In this document: positions 35,592-45,375 of the stretch, piece after piece | Position numbering within the stretch: the first letter of the stretch is position 1 | How the letters are laid out: each line of letters opens with the position of its first letter | DNA from: Chitinophaga sp. 180180018-3 | GTDB lineage: Bacteria > Bacteroidota > Bacteroidia > Chitinophagales > Chitinophagaceae | Length of the DNA: 64,000 nt | NCBI RefSeq assembly: GCF_037893185.1 | Contig: NZ_CP140772.1 | Location: forward strand, 7,308,001-7,372,000 | Direction of reading: 5' to 3' | The notes under the pieces: model-generated | The model's input: only the letters and a program-made list of their open reading frames with translations | Told to the model about the DNA's origin: nothing | Databases searched by the model: none | Program-made: the position numbers and the translations under genes

Positions 35592-35599
35592 TATTTTTG
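35592..35599 (+). promoter_or_regulatory. -7 promoter element for rpoN
   Basis: TATTTTTG matches TAnnTTTG, 18 nt before the ATG at 35618. It favours that ATG over the upstream in-frame TTG at 35606. Confidence 0.5.
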
Positions 35600-35617
35600 C
35601 CCTGATTGGGAATAATT

Positions 35618-37108
35618 ATGTTAAAGCAGACACAACAGCAAAAATTATTACAGAAGCTTTCACCCCAGCAGATTCAGTTAATGAAACTGCTGCAGGTTCC
35701 GACTGTCAATCTGGAAGAGCGTATCAAGGAGGAGCTGGAGGAAAACCCGGCCCTGGAGTACGGTGAAGAGGCTGGTGATGACGAATTCAAGGAGCAGGAG
35801 GAATATGAAAGTCAGGCTGAAGATGAGGAGGAATTTGAACCGGATGGTAGTGAAAGCGAATACGATAACATTGATATTTCCGAATATGTGAGTGATGGAG
35901 ATGATGATGTGGCGGATTATAAACTACGCGACGATAATTACCCGGATCCGGATGAAAGCAATAAAACCATACCGATCCGCGTGGAAACCTCCTTCCACGA
36001 GCACTTACTCAGCCAGCTGGGTATGCTGGAACTAGATGATCACCAACATGCTATCGCTGAACATATTATCGGCAGCATCGATGACGATGGTTATCTGCGC
36101 CGGGAAATCAGCTCTATGGTAGACGATCTGTCGTTTTCCCAGAATATCGATACAACGGAAGAAGAGATTACATCACTGATCAAAAAGATCCAGGATTTTG
36201 ATCCGGCCGGAGTTTGTGCCACAGATCTGAAAGAGTGCCTGTTGCTGCAGCTGAAGCGCAAGTCGCAGGAAGATCCGGGGGTACACAACGCTTATCTCAT
36301 TCTGGAGAACTATTTCGACGAGTTTACCAAGAAACATTACGAGAAGATACAGAAAGCACTGAGCCTTTCAGACGAAGGCCTGAAAGAAGCCATCACACAG
36401 ATTATCAAGCTTACGCCGAAACCAGGAGGTAACTTTGCCACCCTCAACAAGGCGGAAAGCTATGTATTACCCGATTTCTTTATCGTAAACAATGCCGGCA
36501 AACTGGAACTGACGCTTAATTCCCGCAATGCACCCGACCTCCGCATTTCCGGAGGCTATCGGGAGATGCTCAAGGAATATGACCGGGGCGATAAAAAAGA
36601 TAAACGTCAGAAAGAAGCTGTATTGTTCATCAAACAGAAAATAGACGCTGCCAAGTGGTTTATAGATGCCATCAAACAGCGCCAGCATACCCTGTTATCA
36701 ACGATGGAGTCGATCATGGATTATCAGCGTGAGTTTTTCCTCACAGGAGATGAAACTACCATGAAACCCATGATCCTCAAGGATATCGCCGACCGTACCC
36801 AGCTCGATATCTCTACCGTCAGTCGCGTTGCCAACAGTAAATACGTACAAACAGAGTTCGGTACCTTCAAGCTGAAGTTTTTCTTCTCGGAGTCATTATC
36901 CACTGATAGCGGAGAAGAAGTATCTACCAGAGAAGTGAAAAAGATCCTGTCCGACCTGATAGAAGCAGAAAATAAACGTAAGCCGCTGAGTGATGAAAAC
37001 CTGACGAAAATGCTGCAGGACAAAGGTTACAATATCGCCCGCCGTACAGTAGCCAAGTACAGGGAACAGCTCAACATTCCGGTAGCCCGTTTGCGCAAAG
37101 AACTATAA
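35618..37108 (+). CDS. rpoN: RNA polymerase sigma-54 factor
   Basis: Alternative sigma factor needing AAA+ activators, 496 residues from the ATG at 35618 (MLKQTQQQKLLQKLSPQQ). Region I is the Gln/Leu-rich N-terminus (about 1-48). Region II (about 48-125) is strikingly acidic, with Asp/Glu making up a large share over about 70 residues. The core-binding region follows, then the helix-turn-helix with DIADRTQLDISTVSRVAN at about 390-407, and finally the RpoN box ARRTVAKYRE near residue 480. It lies 9 nt before the PAP2-like gene. Confidence 0.96.
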   Translation: MLKQTQQQKLLQKLSPQQIQLMKLLQVPTVNLEERIKEELEENPALEYGEEAGDDEFKEQEEYESQAEDEEEFEPDGSESEYDNIDISEYVSDGDDDVADYKLRDDNYPDPDESNKTIPIRVETSFHEHLLSQLGMLELDDHQHAIAEHIIGSIDDDGYLRREISSMVDDLSFSQNIDTTEEEITSLIKKIQDFDPAGVCATDLKECLLLQLKRKSQEDPGVHNAYLILENYFDEFTKKHYEKIQKALSLSDEGLKEAITQIIKLTPKPGGNFATLNKAESYVLPDFFIVNNAGKLELTLNSRNAPDLRISGGYREMLKEYDRGDKKDKRQKEAVLFIKQKIDAAKWFIDAIKQRQHTLLSTMESIMDYQREFFLTGDETTMKPMILKDIADRTQLDISTVSRVANSKYVQTEFGTFKLKFFFSESLSTDSGEEVSTREVKKILSDLIEAENKRKPLSDENLTKMLQDKGYNIARRTVAKYREQLNIPVARLRKEL

Positions 37109-37117
37109 GACCATACC

Positions 37118-37813
37118 ATGCAAGAACACGCTGTTTTAGACAGAAACGGAGATTTAAAGATGGAGCCGGAGTTTTCTCCTGCCATGAAAACCGTGGCCCA
37201 GGTGATCTCCTGGATCTCTCATCCTTTGTTTATTTCGCTGCTGGTCACATTTGTGGTACTGGCCTTCATCCCGGAGTATATGGTGCCGTTCAAACCTCTT
37301 AGCAAACGGTTCCCGTTCGATGTTTTATACATAAGGGTACTGATCATCAGTATAGGATTCCCTATGTTGACCCTGCTGCTGGCGAAAGCACTGAAATTTG
37401 TTTCTTCCATATACATGAAGTCTCAGCGCGACCGGATCATTCCTTATGTGGCGATGATCATTTACTACTTCTGGGCATTTTATACCTTCAAGCAGGAAGG
37501 GCGTGCACCGAGGTTTTACACGGCATTTTTCCTGGGCGTTTTTCTTAGTATTTCCATTTCTTTTGTCAGCAATAACTTTATTAAGACCAGCATGCATGCA
37601 GTAGGCTGGGGCGGCGTAATCGGGTTTCTCCTGTCGCTCATGTGGGGCATGCATATGAACGTATCCGTTCCGCTGGTGATCACCTTTTTTATAGCAGGCC
37701 TGGTAGCCACGGCCCGGCTGATACTGGCAGCACATACAGAGCGCGAGATCTATATCGGGTTTCTTATTGGTATTGTTTCCCAACTGGCAGCCTGCCTGAT
37801 CCTTGTAAAATAA
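37118..37813 (+). CDS. PAP2-like integral membrane protein
   Basis: 231 residues with about six hydrophobic segments. A degenerate set of lipid-phosphatase (PAP2) motifs can be read: KSQRDRIIPY around residue 105 for KxxxxxxRP, KTSMHAVGWGG around 155 for PSGH, and ARLILAAHTEREIYIG around 197 for SRxxxxxHxxxD. The conserved PSGH Gly and the final Asp are altered (SMH; Glu for Asp), so activity is uncertain. A membrane phosphatase of undecaprenyl or phospholipid phosphates is one possibility. It follows rpoN by 9 nt, probably co-transcribed. Confidence 0.65.
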   Translation: MQEHAVLDRNGDLKMEPEFSPAMKTVAQVISWISHPLFISLLVTFVVLAFIPEYMVPFKPLSKRFPFDVLYIRVLIISIGFPMLTLLLAKALKFVSSIYMKSQRDRIIPYVAMIIYYFWAFYTFKQEGRAPRFYTAFFLGVFLSISISFVSNNFIKTSMHAVGWGGVIGFLLSLMWGMHMNVSVPLVITFFIAGLVATARLILAAHTEREIYIGFLIGIVSQLAACLILVK

Positions 37814-38387
37814 ACAGAAAGATATTTACCATTCCGCCCTGTTCCCCGCTGATAACCCTGATTGCAGGATTATCAGCCGGTGAACAGGATTCAGTGTTTC
37901 AGAATGGTGGGGAATATTTTTTGGGGTTTGACCTGTAGCACTTTCATCGTAGCTGCCGGGGACATTGGATGTAAGGCCGTAAGGCAGGCTAACAAACAAT
38001 TTAACAAACAATTCGAGGGGGATTTAACTCTAACAACTAAACTTGACAATACAAAAGTCTGATATTCCCGGCGCTTACTCAAGCGTATAACTACGCTTTT
38101 TAAAAAAGCAGTAGTATTCTCATTTTACTTTCCGGAAAATTTTTTTGAAGAATTGTTATTACGCAAATTCAATGCGTAATGAGTTGGCATCTTTGTTATG
38201 CCATTGCGGGTTAACCCCTTTTAAAGACTAAAAAGTAGTTTCTTTGACTGATATAAGTAAAAAGCGCTGAGAATACTATTTAATTTAGCATTTAAAAGAA
38301 ATTGCTAAAATTTTTAGGAAAATAAAAAATAAGATCATAACTTAGCATTCCAATTGAATTGCTTTCTGTTCGTGATCGGGTATCTAT
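37814..38387. other. Long intergenic region upstream of recA
   Basis: About 575 nt without a convincing gene. It becomes AT-rich toward recA. Small hairpins are visible: CGCTT/AAGCG at about 38072-38085; an ACTAC..GCTTTTT/AAAAAGC..GTAGT stem with one bulge at about 38089-38115; and ATTACGCA/TGCGTAAT at 38158-38180. Short ORFs of 60-66 codons at 37826-38082 overlap on both strands, lack good starts and look like chance. The stem at 38089-38115 may end the rpoN transcript. Confidence 0.5.
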
Positions 38388-38395
38388 TAAATTTG
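38388..38395 (+). promoter_or_regulatory. -7 promoter element for recA
   Basis: TAAATTTG matches TAnnTTTG, 16 nt before the recA ATG. A weak -33-like CTG lies 19 nt upstream. No LexA-type palindrome was recognised. Confidence 0.55.
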
Positions 38396-38411
38396 TAAAA
38401 ACATTAATTAT

Positions 38412-39422
38412 ATGTCTACAGCCAATGCAGAAAAACTGAAGGCCCTGCGCCTCACAATGGACAAGATCGAGAAAGATTTCGGTAAGGGATCTGTGATGAT
38501 GATGGGAGAAAAAGCAGATGCACCGATGGAAGTTATATCCACAGGTTCTCTGGGTCTGGATATAGCACTTGGAATAAATGGTTTACCGAAAGGCAGAATC
38601 ATCGAGATATATGGTCCGGAATCTTCTGGTAAAACAACCATTGCTATTCATACAATTGCAGAAGCACAGAAAAAAGGTGGTATCTGCGCTATTATAGATG
38701 CGGAGCATGCCTTCGACAGCAGCTACGCCAAAAAGCTGGGAGTAGATGTTGATTCCCTGCTGATTTCCCAACCAGATCATGGTGAACAGGCCCTTGAAAT
38801 TGCTGACCGCCTGATCCTTTCCGGAGCAGTAGATGTGGTGGTAATTGACTCCGTTGCAGCCCTGGTACCTAAGAGTGAGCTGGAAGGGGAAATGGGAGAA
38901 AGCAAGATGGGATTGCAGGCCCGTTTGATGTCGCAGGCATTGCGTAAGTTAACGGCAACTATCGCCAAAACCAATTGCTGTGCGATCTTCATCAACCAGC
39001 TGCGTGAAAAGATCGGTGTAATGTTCGGTAACCCGGAAACTACAACTGGTGGTAACGCATTAAAATTCTATGCTTCAGTAAGGCTGGATATCCGCCGCAT
39101 GAGCCAGATTAAAGATGGTGATGAGGCTATTGGTAACCGTGTGAAAGTAAAAGTGGTGAAAAACAAAGTAGCACCTCCTTTCCGTCAGGCAGAATTCGAT
39201 ATCGTTTATGGTCAGGGTATTTCCAAAATGGGAGAAGTGATCGATATGGGTGTTGAATATGGCATTATCCAGAAAAGTGGTAGCTGGTTCAGCTATGATA
39301 GCAATAAACTGGGTCAGGGCCGCGATGCAGTGAAACAGCTGCTGGGCGATAATCCTGAGCTGGCTGCTGAAATCGAAACAAAGATCAAAGCAAAAATTGC
39401 CGAAAAGCAGGAAGCAGAGTGA
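38412..39422 (+). CDS. recA: Recombinase RecA
   Basis: DNA strand-exchange ATPase and SOS co-protease, 336 residues. Walker [10 protein letters not shown] is at about residues 64-72, Walker [20 protein letters not shown] near 138-150, the L1/L2 DNA loops include [15 protein letters not shown] and [15 protein letters not shown], and the C-terminal domain is acidic and lysine-rich. Monocistronic: it has its own promoter and a terminator at 39614-39643. The 598-nt gap ahead of it is unusually long for this window. Confidence 0.98.
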   Translation: MSTANAEKLKALRLTMDKIEKDFGKGSVMMMGEKADAPMEVISTGSLGLDIALGINGLPKGRIIEIYGPESSGKTTIAIHTIAEAQKKGGICAIIDAEHAFDSSYAKKLGVDVDSLLISQPDHGEQALEIADRLILSGAVDVVVIDSVAALVPKSELEGEMGESKMGLQARLMSQALRKLTATIAKTNCCAIFINQLREKIGVMFGNPETTTGGNALKFYASVRLDIRRMSQIKDGDEAIGNRVKVKVVKNKVAPPFRQAEFDIVYGQGISKMGEVIDMGVEYGIIQKSGSWFSYDSNKLGQGRDAVKQLLGDNPELAAEIETKIKAKIAEKQEAE

Positions 39423-39613
39423 TATAGCATGAAGGCAGCGAATGAATAGCCAATCTCATCAATGATGACATTGAGGTTATTGATCCCGTATTGCAACTTA
39501 TTTATAACATTGTAATGTTCCTGATTTTTTGAATCATATTAAAATTAAACCTTAGCATATAAGCACATATAGAAGTTAGTTTTAGTTTTAGTAAGCATTG
39601 GGTTAGTATGCAC
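39423..39613. other. Intergenic recA/typA region, left part
   Basis: The 410-nt spacer between convergent recA and typA holds no convincing gene. This AT-rich left half has no clear structure; the right half carries two terminators (39614-39643 rightward, 39764-39792 bidirectional) and about 120 nt of unstructured sequence between them. Confidence 0.5.
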
Positions 39614-39643
39614 ATCCCTGCCTTATCCTGGGCGGGGATTTTT
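39614..39643 (+). terminator. Intrinsic terminator downstream of recA
   Basis: Arms 39614-39622 and 39631-39639 form 9 bp with one G-U pair around an 8-nt loop, then TTTTT. It is 191 nt past the recA stop, so the recA transcript would carry a long 3' UTR unless processed. Confidence 0.75.
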
Positions 39644-39763
39644 GCTCTCTGGAAATTGCACGCTGAATATTCCTGATGGGGCCACTGATCCGGGAACCGT
39701 GATCACATGTGAATAGTAAATTCCAGGGAAAATCCGACAGATAATTGCGGAGGAAATAAATAA

Positions 39764-39792
39764 AAAAGCCTTTCCGGATTGGAAAGGCTTTT
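39764..39792. terminator. Bidirectional terminator between recA and typA
   Basis: Perfect 12-bp arms (39764-39775 and 39781-39792) have a 5-nt loop, with A-tracts on the left and T-tracts on the right so it can act both ways. It lies 40 nt beyond the leftward typA stop. Confidence 0.85.
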
Positions 39793-39832
39793 ATTTATGT
39801 ATAGCTATCTGAATCTTATTTCACAAAAACTA

Positions 39833-41641
39833 TTACGCTTCTGCTTTCAGACTCTTTGCTGATCTCTTACGCTCTTCCTCATCCAGAATGGTTTTACGCA
39901 TACGGATGTGGTTAGGAGTAACTTCAATACACTCATCATGCTGGATATACTCCATACATTCTTCCAGTGTCATCAGAATCTTAGGAGCAATGTTTGCAGC
40001 GCCGTCAGTTCCGCTCGCACGCATGTTTGTCAGCTTCTTTCCTTCATTCGGATTCACCACCAGATCACCAGGTTTGTTGTTCTCTCCGATGATCATACCC
40101 TTGTATACCTCTTCTCCCGGATCAACAAAGAAAGATCCTCTGTCTTGCAACTTATCCAATGAATAAGCAGTAGTAGTACCCGCTTCTTTCGCAATCAGTA
40201 CACCATTGTTACGGCCGGGGATAGGGCCTTTCCAGGGTTTATAATCATTGAAGCGGTGCGCCATCACAGCCTCACCTGCAGTAGCGGTCAGCATCTGTGT
40301 ACGTAATCCGATCAAACCACGGGAAGGAATCTCAAATTCCAGGTGCTGCATTTCACCCTTGGTTTCCATGATCAGCATCTCTCCTTTACGACGGGTTACC
40401 AGGTCGATTACCTTGCTGGCATATTCCTGCGGAACATCCACTACCAGGGTTTCATATGGCTCACATTTCTTACCATCAACATGCTTAACGATTACCTGAG
40501 GCTGGCCTACCGTTAATTCATATCCCTCACGACGCATAGTTTCAATCAATACGCCTAAGTGAAGAATACCACGACCATACACCATAAAACTATCCGCACT
40601 GTCAGAATCCATTACGCGCAGCGCCAGATTCTTTTCAGTTTCTTTCATCAAACGATCGCGCAGGTGACGGGAAGTAACAAACTTACCATCCTTACCAAAG
40701 AATGGAGAGTTATTAATACCAAACAACATGTTCATGGTAGGTTCATCCACGCTGATAACCGGTAATGCTTCCGGTGCTTCCCCATCCGCAATAGTATCTC
40801 CGATATTGAATCCTTCAATACCTACAACTGCGCAGATATCTCCGGCATAAACTTTCTGTACCTTTCTCTTACCTAACGCTTCAAATACATACAACTCACG
40901 AACTTTCTGTCTCTTCTGGGTACCATCAGCCTGCATCAGGGTAATCCACTGTCCTTCCTCAATAAACGCACGGGTTACTTTACCCACCGCAATACGTCCC
41001 AGGAAGGAAGAGTAATCCAGTGAAGTGATCTGCAGCTGCAGATTTCCTTCTGGCGTTTTTGGCTCAGGTACATACTCCAGGATGCCATCCATCAACGGGG
41101 TGATGTCTGCACTTTGCTCCAGTGAACTATTGAACCAGCCATTCTTACCTGAACCATAGAAGGTCGGGAAGTTTAACTGGTCTTCAGTGGCATCAAGATT
41201 AAAGAACAATTCAAATACTGCATCATGCACTTCATCAGGACGACAGTTAGCTTTATCAACTTTGTTGATAACTACGATAGGCTTCAGATTCAACTGCAAT
41301 GCCTTATGCAGTACGAAACGGGTCTGCGGCATCGGACCTTCAAAAGCATCCACCAACAAAATAACGCCATCAGCCATTTTCAATACCCTTTCTACCTCAC
41401 CACCAAAGTCGGCGTGGCCCGGAGTATCAATCACATTGATCTTCGTTCCTTTGTACTCAACAGAAGCATTTTTACTGAATATAGTGATACCACGTTCTCT
41501 TTCAAGATCGTTGTTATCCATGATCAGTTCTCCAGATTCCTGGTTTGCCCGGAATACATTGGTCTGATGCAGAATTTTGTCAACCAGCGTAGTTTTACCG
41601 TGGTCTACGTGTGCAATAATTGCAATATTACGAATGTTCAT
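39833..41641 (-). CDS. typA: Translational GTPase TypA/BipA
   Basis: Ribosome-associated GTPase of the EF-G family, involved in ribosome assembly under stress or cold. It has 602 residues. GTPase motifs: IIAHVDHGKTTL at the N-terminus (G1), RERGITIFSKNA (G2), DTPGHADFGGEVER (G3) and VVINKVDK (G4). Domains II, III and V follow, with the TypA C-terminal domain block SRGLIGLRTQMLTAT. A TACCTTTG promoter element lies at 41713-41706, 64 nt before the start. Confidence 0.97.
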   Translation of the reverse strand: MNIRNIAIIAHVDHGKTTLVDKILHQTNVFRANQESGELIMDNNDLERERGITIFSKNASVEYKGTKINVIDTPGHADFGGEVERVLKMADGVILLVDAFEGPMPQTRFVLHKALQLNLKPIVVINKVDKANCRPDEVHDAVFELFFNLDATEDQLNFPTFYGSGKNGWFNSSLEQSADITPLMDGILEYVPEPKTPEGNLQLQITSLDYSSFLGRIAVGKVTRAFIEEGQWITLMQADGTQKRQKVRELYVFEALGKRKVQKVYAGDICAVVGIEGFNIGDTIADGEAPEALPVISVDEPTMNMLFGINNSPFFGKDGKFVTSRHLRDRLMKETEKNLALRVMDSDSADSFMVYGRGILHLGVLIETMRREGYELTVGQPQVIVKHVDGKKCEPYETLVVDVPQEYASKVIDLVTRRKGEMLIMETKGEMQHLEFEIPSRGLIGLRTQMLTATAGEAVMAHRFNDYKPWKGPIPGRNNGVLIAKEAGTTTAYSLDKLQDRGSFFVDPGEEVYKGMIIGENNKPGDLVVNPNEGKKLTNMRASGTDGAANIAPKILMTLEECMEYIQHDECIEVTPNHIRMRKTILDEEERKRSAKSLKAEA

Positions 41642-41982
41642 ATGCTTAAATCTTTAGCTATCAGCCATTAACAAAATTTACGCTAATAGCCACAAAAAGA
41701 AGGCGCAAAGGTACGAAAAGCTAACGAGAATGATGGTAAGACGTTTTAAATAAATGTAATCATTTGGTCAGGTCTCCATATTCGCACACAAACAATTGAA
41801 TATCAAATAGTTTCATTCACTGCCTGGCTCAGTAACAGGCATTTTAGGAAAAAACCGGCCCCTGCCGGATACCAGCGTGAAAAGGCCCATACTCGTAAGT
41901 TTCACCGCCGGCTGCGATCCGGCATCTTACTCACATTAAAGCCTACACGAAATTTTCCTGGTACCGGGGAGGAGATACTTCC
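41642..41982. other. Intergenic region between typA and the patatin gene, with nested inverted repeats
   Basis: 341 nt without a gene. It holds the typA promoter at its left end and several stems to the right: GCCTG/CAGGC (41822-41840); an outer TGCCGGA (41863-41869) with TCCGGCA (41918-41924); and an inner GTGAAA (41877-41882) with TTTCAC (41900-41905). Together these can fold into a roughly 60-nt two-tier hairpin, possibly the 3' end of the leftward patatin transcript. No T-run is adjacent. Confidence 0.5.
41706..41713 (-). promoter_or_regulatory. -7 promoter element for typA
   Basis: TACCTTTG on the minus strand matches TAnnTTTG; the ATG at 41641 is 64 nt away. Confidence 0.55.
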
Positions 41983-44214
41983 CTACTTTGCCATCTGTTC
42001 CAATACATATTCCAACGCACTTTGATTTGCAGGGTTATCAAGTGCATGAGCGATATCGAGTTTCTCGCGGGAGGTAAGGTGCCACGACAGCGCAGCTCCT
42101 TTATCATGTTGCTGTGGAACGTATTGAAAAATAACCCGGTGGAATTTATTGGGAAAGTACCCTTCGATGTAATTCAGCAGATCGTCCTGATCGAAGTCCT
42201 GCATAGCGCTCCAGTGCTGCTGCATGGTAAAAAGCGGCTCAAAGACCAGATCGCTGAGATCTTTCGTTTTTTTAATCGGACTGATCTCGTTTTTGCGGGT
42301 ATCTCTGATTTGTATATACACAACACCACTCGTATTTTCATTGATCCATTTACTGAAAGTAAATAAATAGCGCAGCGTTGTTTGCTGCCCGAAGTTATCA
42401 CGGATACCGGCGTCCATCACATCCACAATAGGATTACTGGGCAAAAAGGCGTTAGGCAGCACATAGGGAAAGGTGGCACACATGCGGATAGCGCTGGAAA
42501 CCCGAAGGTCCATAGCATCCTGCGCCGCAAAATACTGCCCGAAATCCACCCCGTCCACGTCTCTTACCATCCGTGTCGGATACAGATACTGCGGACTACA
42601 CAGGTAACTGATCGGCTGTGGAGAAATCATCAGCCGTCTGCCATCTGCATTAATAGTGGCGTTCCAGATCAGCATAGGAATCTCCCCGTTGAACTCCGCC
42701 AGGCGGTAATCACCAATCGTTTTATCCAGCACCCCACCTGTATTTTCATTTAATTGCCGCTCAAAAGCATATCCCCGGTCCTTCGCATATTGGTTATGCC
42801 CCATCCTGAAACTTCTCCATGGCGCAATAAAGTCATTTACTGCCATCGCCAGGAACACGGAATTCAAAAGATCCATGGATACCCTGTCGACATAAACTTT
42901 GTTCTGTAACTCGATATGCTTTCCGTGCAGCTGCTCATAATAAAGTTCCCGAAAATAAGTTGCCCCCAACATTCCGCCTGAAGCGCCCGTCATCAATACG
43001 GTATGCTTCATCAGACGGCCTTTCAGCAAACTGTCGAGCCGCTGCAACACATTTAACGTCCAGGTGGCAGAACGACTTCCCCCTCCGCTGAAGTTCATCA
43101 CTATCAGCTTCGGCTTCTGATCTGCCGGGAACCTCGCCCTCCAGTTGTTCAGGATTTTCAATGTCTGTTTTCTGTCGGCTTCATACTTCTCGCGGGTAAA
43201 AAATTGTTGCAGGGCTGTTACTGAGTACTCCGGGCGATCCTTCTTCTGGCGATAATTAAGGCCATAGGCCTTATTCCTGTTATCAACCCAGTTATGTTCC
43301 ACCATCCAGTTCAATCCGAAGAGCATTACAAGCAGAATTGGGATAGACCAGGTTTGCAGCATATAAGAAAACGCTCCGGCTACTCCGATCAGAAACGCGA
43401 AGAATATCAGTACACTGGCTCCGGCGGGAATTCTAAATACATCAAACTCCATCAGGTGCGCAAGAATTACCAGAAATATCAGGGCTCCTCCTACCGTAAT
43501 CATCGCCGCAAAGTGATGCTGCTTGAGAATACTATCGAGGTAATGCTTATTATAATGCTCTACATTCCTGGCCCTGCGAATCTTCCAGGGGGTAGTAAAA
43601 TAGTTATGAACAGGCAGCGCATTTTCATCGGGCTCCTGTGTTGGCTTCATGATCATTCTCAGGAAGTTGCGGGTACCTCCGAAGCGTTTCTCGAGCCGCC
43701 TGCCTATATTTTTATCTGCATTAAAAAAGTAAAAAAAACAGAAGAAGAAAATAAACAATACGCCACATACGAACCCCTCCGACAGCAGCAGGGTGTCGGC
43801 TATACTGCTCAACTGTTCATATCGTTGGTATTCCCATCCCCTGTAAATCATACAGATAATAAATACCAGCGGAATAATCGAATTATTCAAACAATATTTA
43901 AAAAACGGCTGAGTGGTGGTGGCAAGAAACTTAAACCGGCCGGTATGAAGGATAAAGGTGGTAATTTGCCAGCTCATGATAAACATGCCTGTACATAAGC
44001 CCAGGATAGTTGTACTATAGAAATTAACTTTCCCAAGATATTCCGGCGCCAGGAAAAGGGCATCTCCTCCAAAAACCTTAGCGAATCCGCCGTTAATGGT
44101 GCTAAACAATATTACCCAGAAGAGCAGCAACACCTGGTACTTCCGGAAATGCAGCAACAGCAACTGGATAGGGAAAGAATAGTAAATTTTTATCAGTAAT
44201 AACTTCACCTTCAT
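41983..44214 (-). CDS. Membrane-anchored patatin-like phospholipase
   Basis: A 743-residue protein. The first ~300 residues hold about seven hydrophobic spans (for example LLLFWVILFSTING, SIIPLVFIICMIY, FIFFFCFFYFFN). The patatin lipase domain follows: oxyanion motif NFSGGGSRSA at about 375-384, nucleophile elbow MTGASGGMLG at about 407, and the dyad Asp in VMDAGIRDNFG near 610. All catalytic parts are present, so acyl-ester hydrolase activity is likely. The heavy membrane N-terminus is unlike secreted or PlpD-type patatins and suggests action on membrane lipids. Monocistronic, with a near-consensus TAGGTTTA element just upstream. Confidence 0.87.
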   Translation of the reverse strand: MKVKLLLIKIYYSFPIQLLLLHFRKYQVLLLFWVILFSTINGGFAKVFGGDALFLAPEYLGKVNFYSTTILGLCTGMFIMSWQITTFILHTGRFKFLATTTQPFFKYCLNNSIIPLVFIICMIYRGWEYQRYEQLSSIADTLLLSEGFVCGVLFIFFFCFFYFFNADKNIGRRLEKRFGGTRNFLRMIMKPTQEPDENALPVHNYFTTPWKIRRARNVEHYNKHYLDSILKQHHFAAMITVGGALIFLVILAHLMEFDVFRIPAGASVLIFFAFLIGVAGAFSYMLQTWSIPILLVMLFGLNWMVEHNWVDNRNKAYGLNYRQKKDRPEYSVTALQQFFTREKYEADRKQTLKILNNWRARFPADQKPKLIVMNFSGGGSRSATWTLNVLQRLDSLLKGRLMKHTVLMTGASGGMLGATYFRELYYEQLHGKHIELQNKVYVDRVSMDLLNSVFLAMAVNDFIAPWRSFRMGHNQYAKDRGYAFERQLNENTGGVLDKTIGDYRLAEFNGEIPMLIWNATINADGRRLMISPQPISYLCSPQYLYPTRMVRDVDGVDFGQYFAAQDAMDLRVSSAIRMCATFPYVLPNAFLPSNPIVDVMDAGIRDNFGQQTTLRYLFTFSKWINENTSGVVYIQIRDTRKNEISPIKKTKDLSDLVFEPLFTMQQHWSAMQDFDQDDLLNYIEGYFPNKFHRVIFQYVPQQHDKGAALSWHLTSREKLDIAHALDNPANQSALEYVLEQMAK

Positions 44215-44296
44215 CAGACGATTATTACAAATAAACCTACGAAAATTTATGGATTTACGGTTGTTGCTGCACAGGATTTTATCCCGGGAAAATGAC

Positions 44297-45367
44297 TTAT
44301 ACGGCCAGATTTTCCTGACGGGCGCCGGCTGATCCCATACTCAGGAATAAAGTCCATATCAATGATAGTAATAACAGCATTCCAACACATTGATGCAGGA
44401 TACCATAACTGATTGGGATTTTCACCTGACTGTTCAACAGTGTCAGCACGCCCAACAGCACCTGTAATAACACCAGCAACAGAGGCAGGTATCGGATAGC
44501 ATGTAACTGGCTATGGATGGGCGCTTGCGAGGCTTTCCACCACCAGATACCAATCAGGATGGTAATCACGTAGGCGAGTCCGCGGTGGATGAATTGAATG
44601 GTAATGGGATTGTGCGCAATATCTACCCAAAAGCCGCCCTGTGAAAACATTCCGGCGGGTACCCACGATCCATTGATATCCGGCCAGGTTGCAGCCGCTA
44701 ATGCAGTATGTAATCCTGCCATAAATGCACCATACACCAATTGCACGACCAGCAATACCAACAGCCAGATATTCAGTTTTTTCAGTCCGGGTACAGTTTG
44801 TACTTCCACAGGTTTTACACTGAGTTTCAGCGCAAACCAGAATACATAACAAAGTAACACCAGCGCAGAAATAAAGTGAATAGCCAGGCGGATATGGTTT
44901 ACATACAGATTTTCCTCATTCAATCCGCTCTTCACCATGATCCAGCCAATGAGCCCCTGCAGGCCTCCCAACGCAAACAATATGATCATCGGATTAATCA
45001 TACTGCTGTTGATTTTCTTCTTCAGTACAAAATAGATGAACGGTATGATAAACACGATCCCCATCAGCCTCGCCCAATCACGATGCAGCCACTCCCAGAA
45101 AAAGATGAGCTTAAAATCAGATAAAGTAAAATGATTATTGATGTACTTATACTGCGCTATCTGCTTATAGCCTTCAAAAGCCTTTTCCCAGGCAGCCTGA
45201 TTCATTGGAGGAAACGCGCCCAGCAACGGCTGCCATTCTGTAATGGATAATCCGGAGCCGGTTAAGCGGGTGATCCCTCCCAGCAATACCTGTACTATTA
45301 ACATGCCCACTCCTATATATAACCAGATGGCTACGGGGCGGTTACTCTTTAATGTTACTGCTTCCAT
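44297..45367 (-). CDS. ctaA: Heme A synthase (COX15/CtaA)
   Basis: Membrane monooxygenase converting heme O to heme A for cytochrome oxidase, 356 residues with eight hydrophobic spans in two repeats. Seen: GGITRLTGSGLSITEW at about 30-45 with its Glu, EWLHRDWARLMG (heme His), VNHIRLAIHFISAL (His), QFIHRGLAYVITI and GILHQCVGMLLL (second-repeat heme His). It is the COX15-type of long extracellular loops rather than the short Bacillus CtaA. No ctaB or oxidase genes are adjacent. The promoter element TATTTTTG is at 45383-45376, only 8 nt from the ATG. Confidence 0.94.
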   Translation of the reverse strand: MEAVTLKSNRPVAIWLYIGVGMLIVQVLLGGITRLTGSGLSITEWQPLLGAFPPMNQAAWEKAFEGYKQIAQYKYINNHFTLSDFKLIFFWEWLHRDWARLMGIVFIIPFIYFVLKKKINSSMINPMIILFALGGLQGLIGWIMVKSGLNEENLYVNHIRLAIHFISALVLLCYVFWFALKLSVKPVEVQTVPGLKKLNIWLLVLLVVQLVYGAFMAGLHTALAAATWPDINGSWVPAGMFSQGGFWVDIAHNPITIQFIHRGLAYVITILIGIWWWKASQAPIHSQLHAIRYLPLLLVLLQVLLGVLTLLNSQVKIPISYGILHQCVGMLLLLSLIWTLFLSMGSAGARQENLAV

Positions 45368-45375
45368 AAACGCTG

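Noticed and set aside
37862..38082. Short overlapping frames of 60-66 codons on both strands before recA
   Set aside because: They lack credible starts, conserved motifs or coupled neighbours and overlap one another.
37814..38411. tRNA or other stable RNA gene in the recA upstream gap
   Set aside because: No acceptor-stem pairing with TTCGANNCC-type T-loop was seen on either strand.
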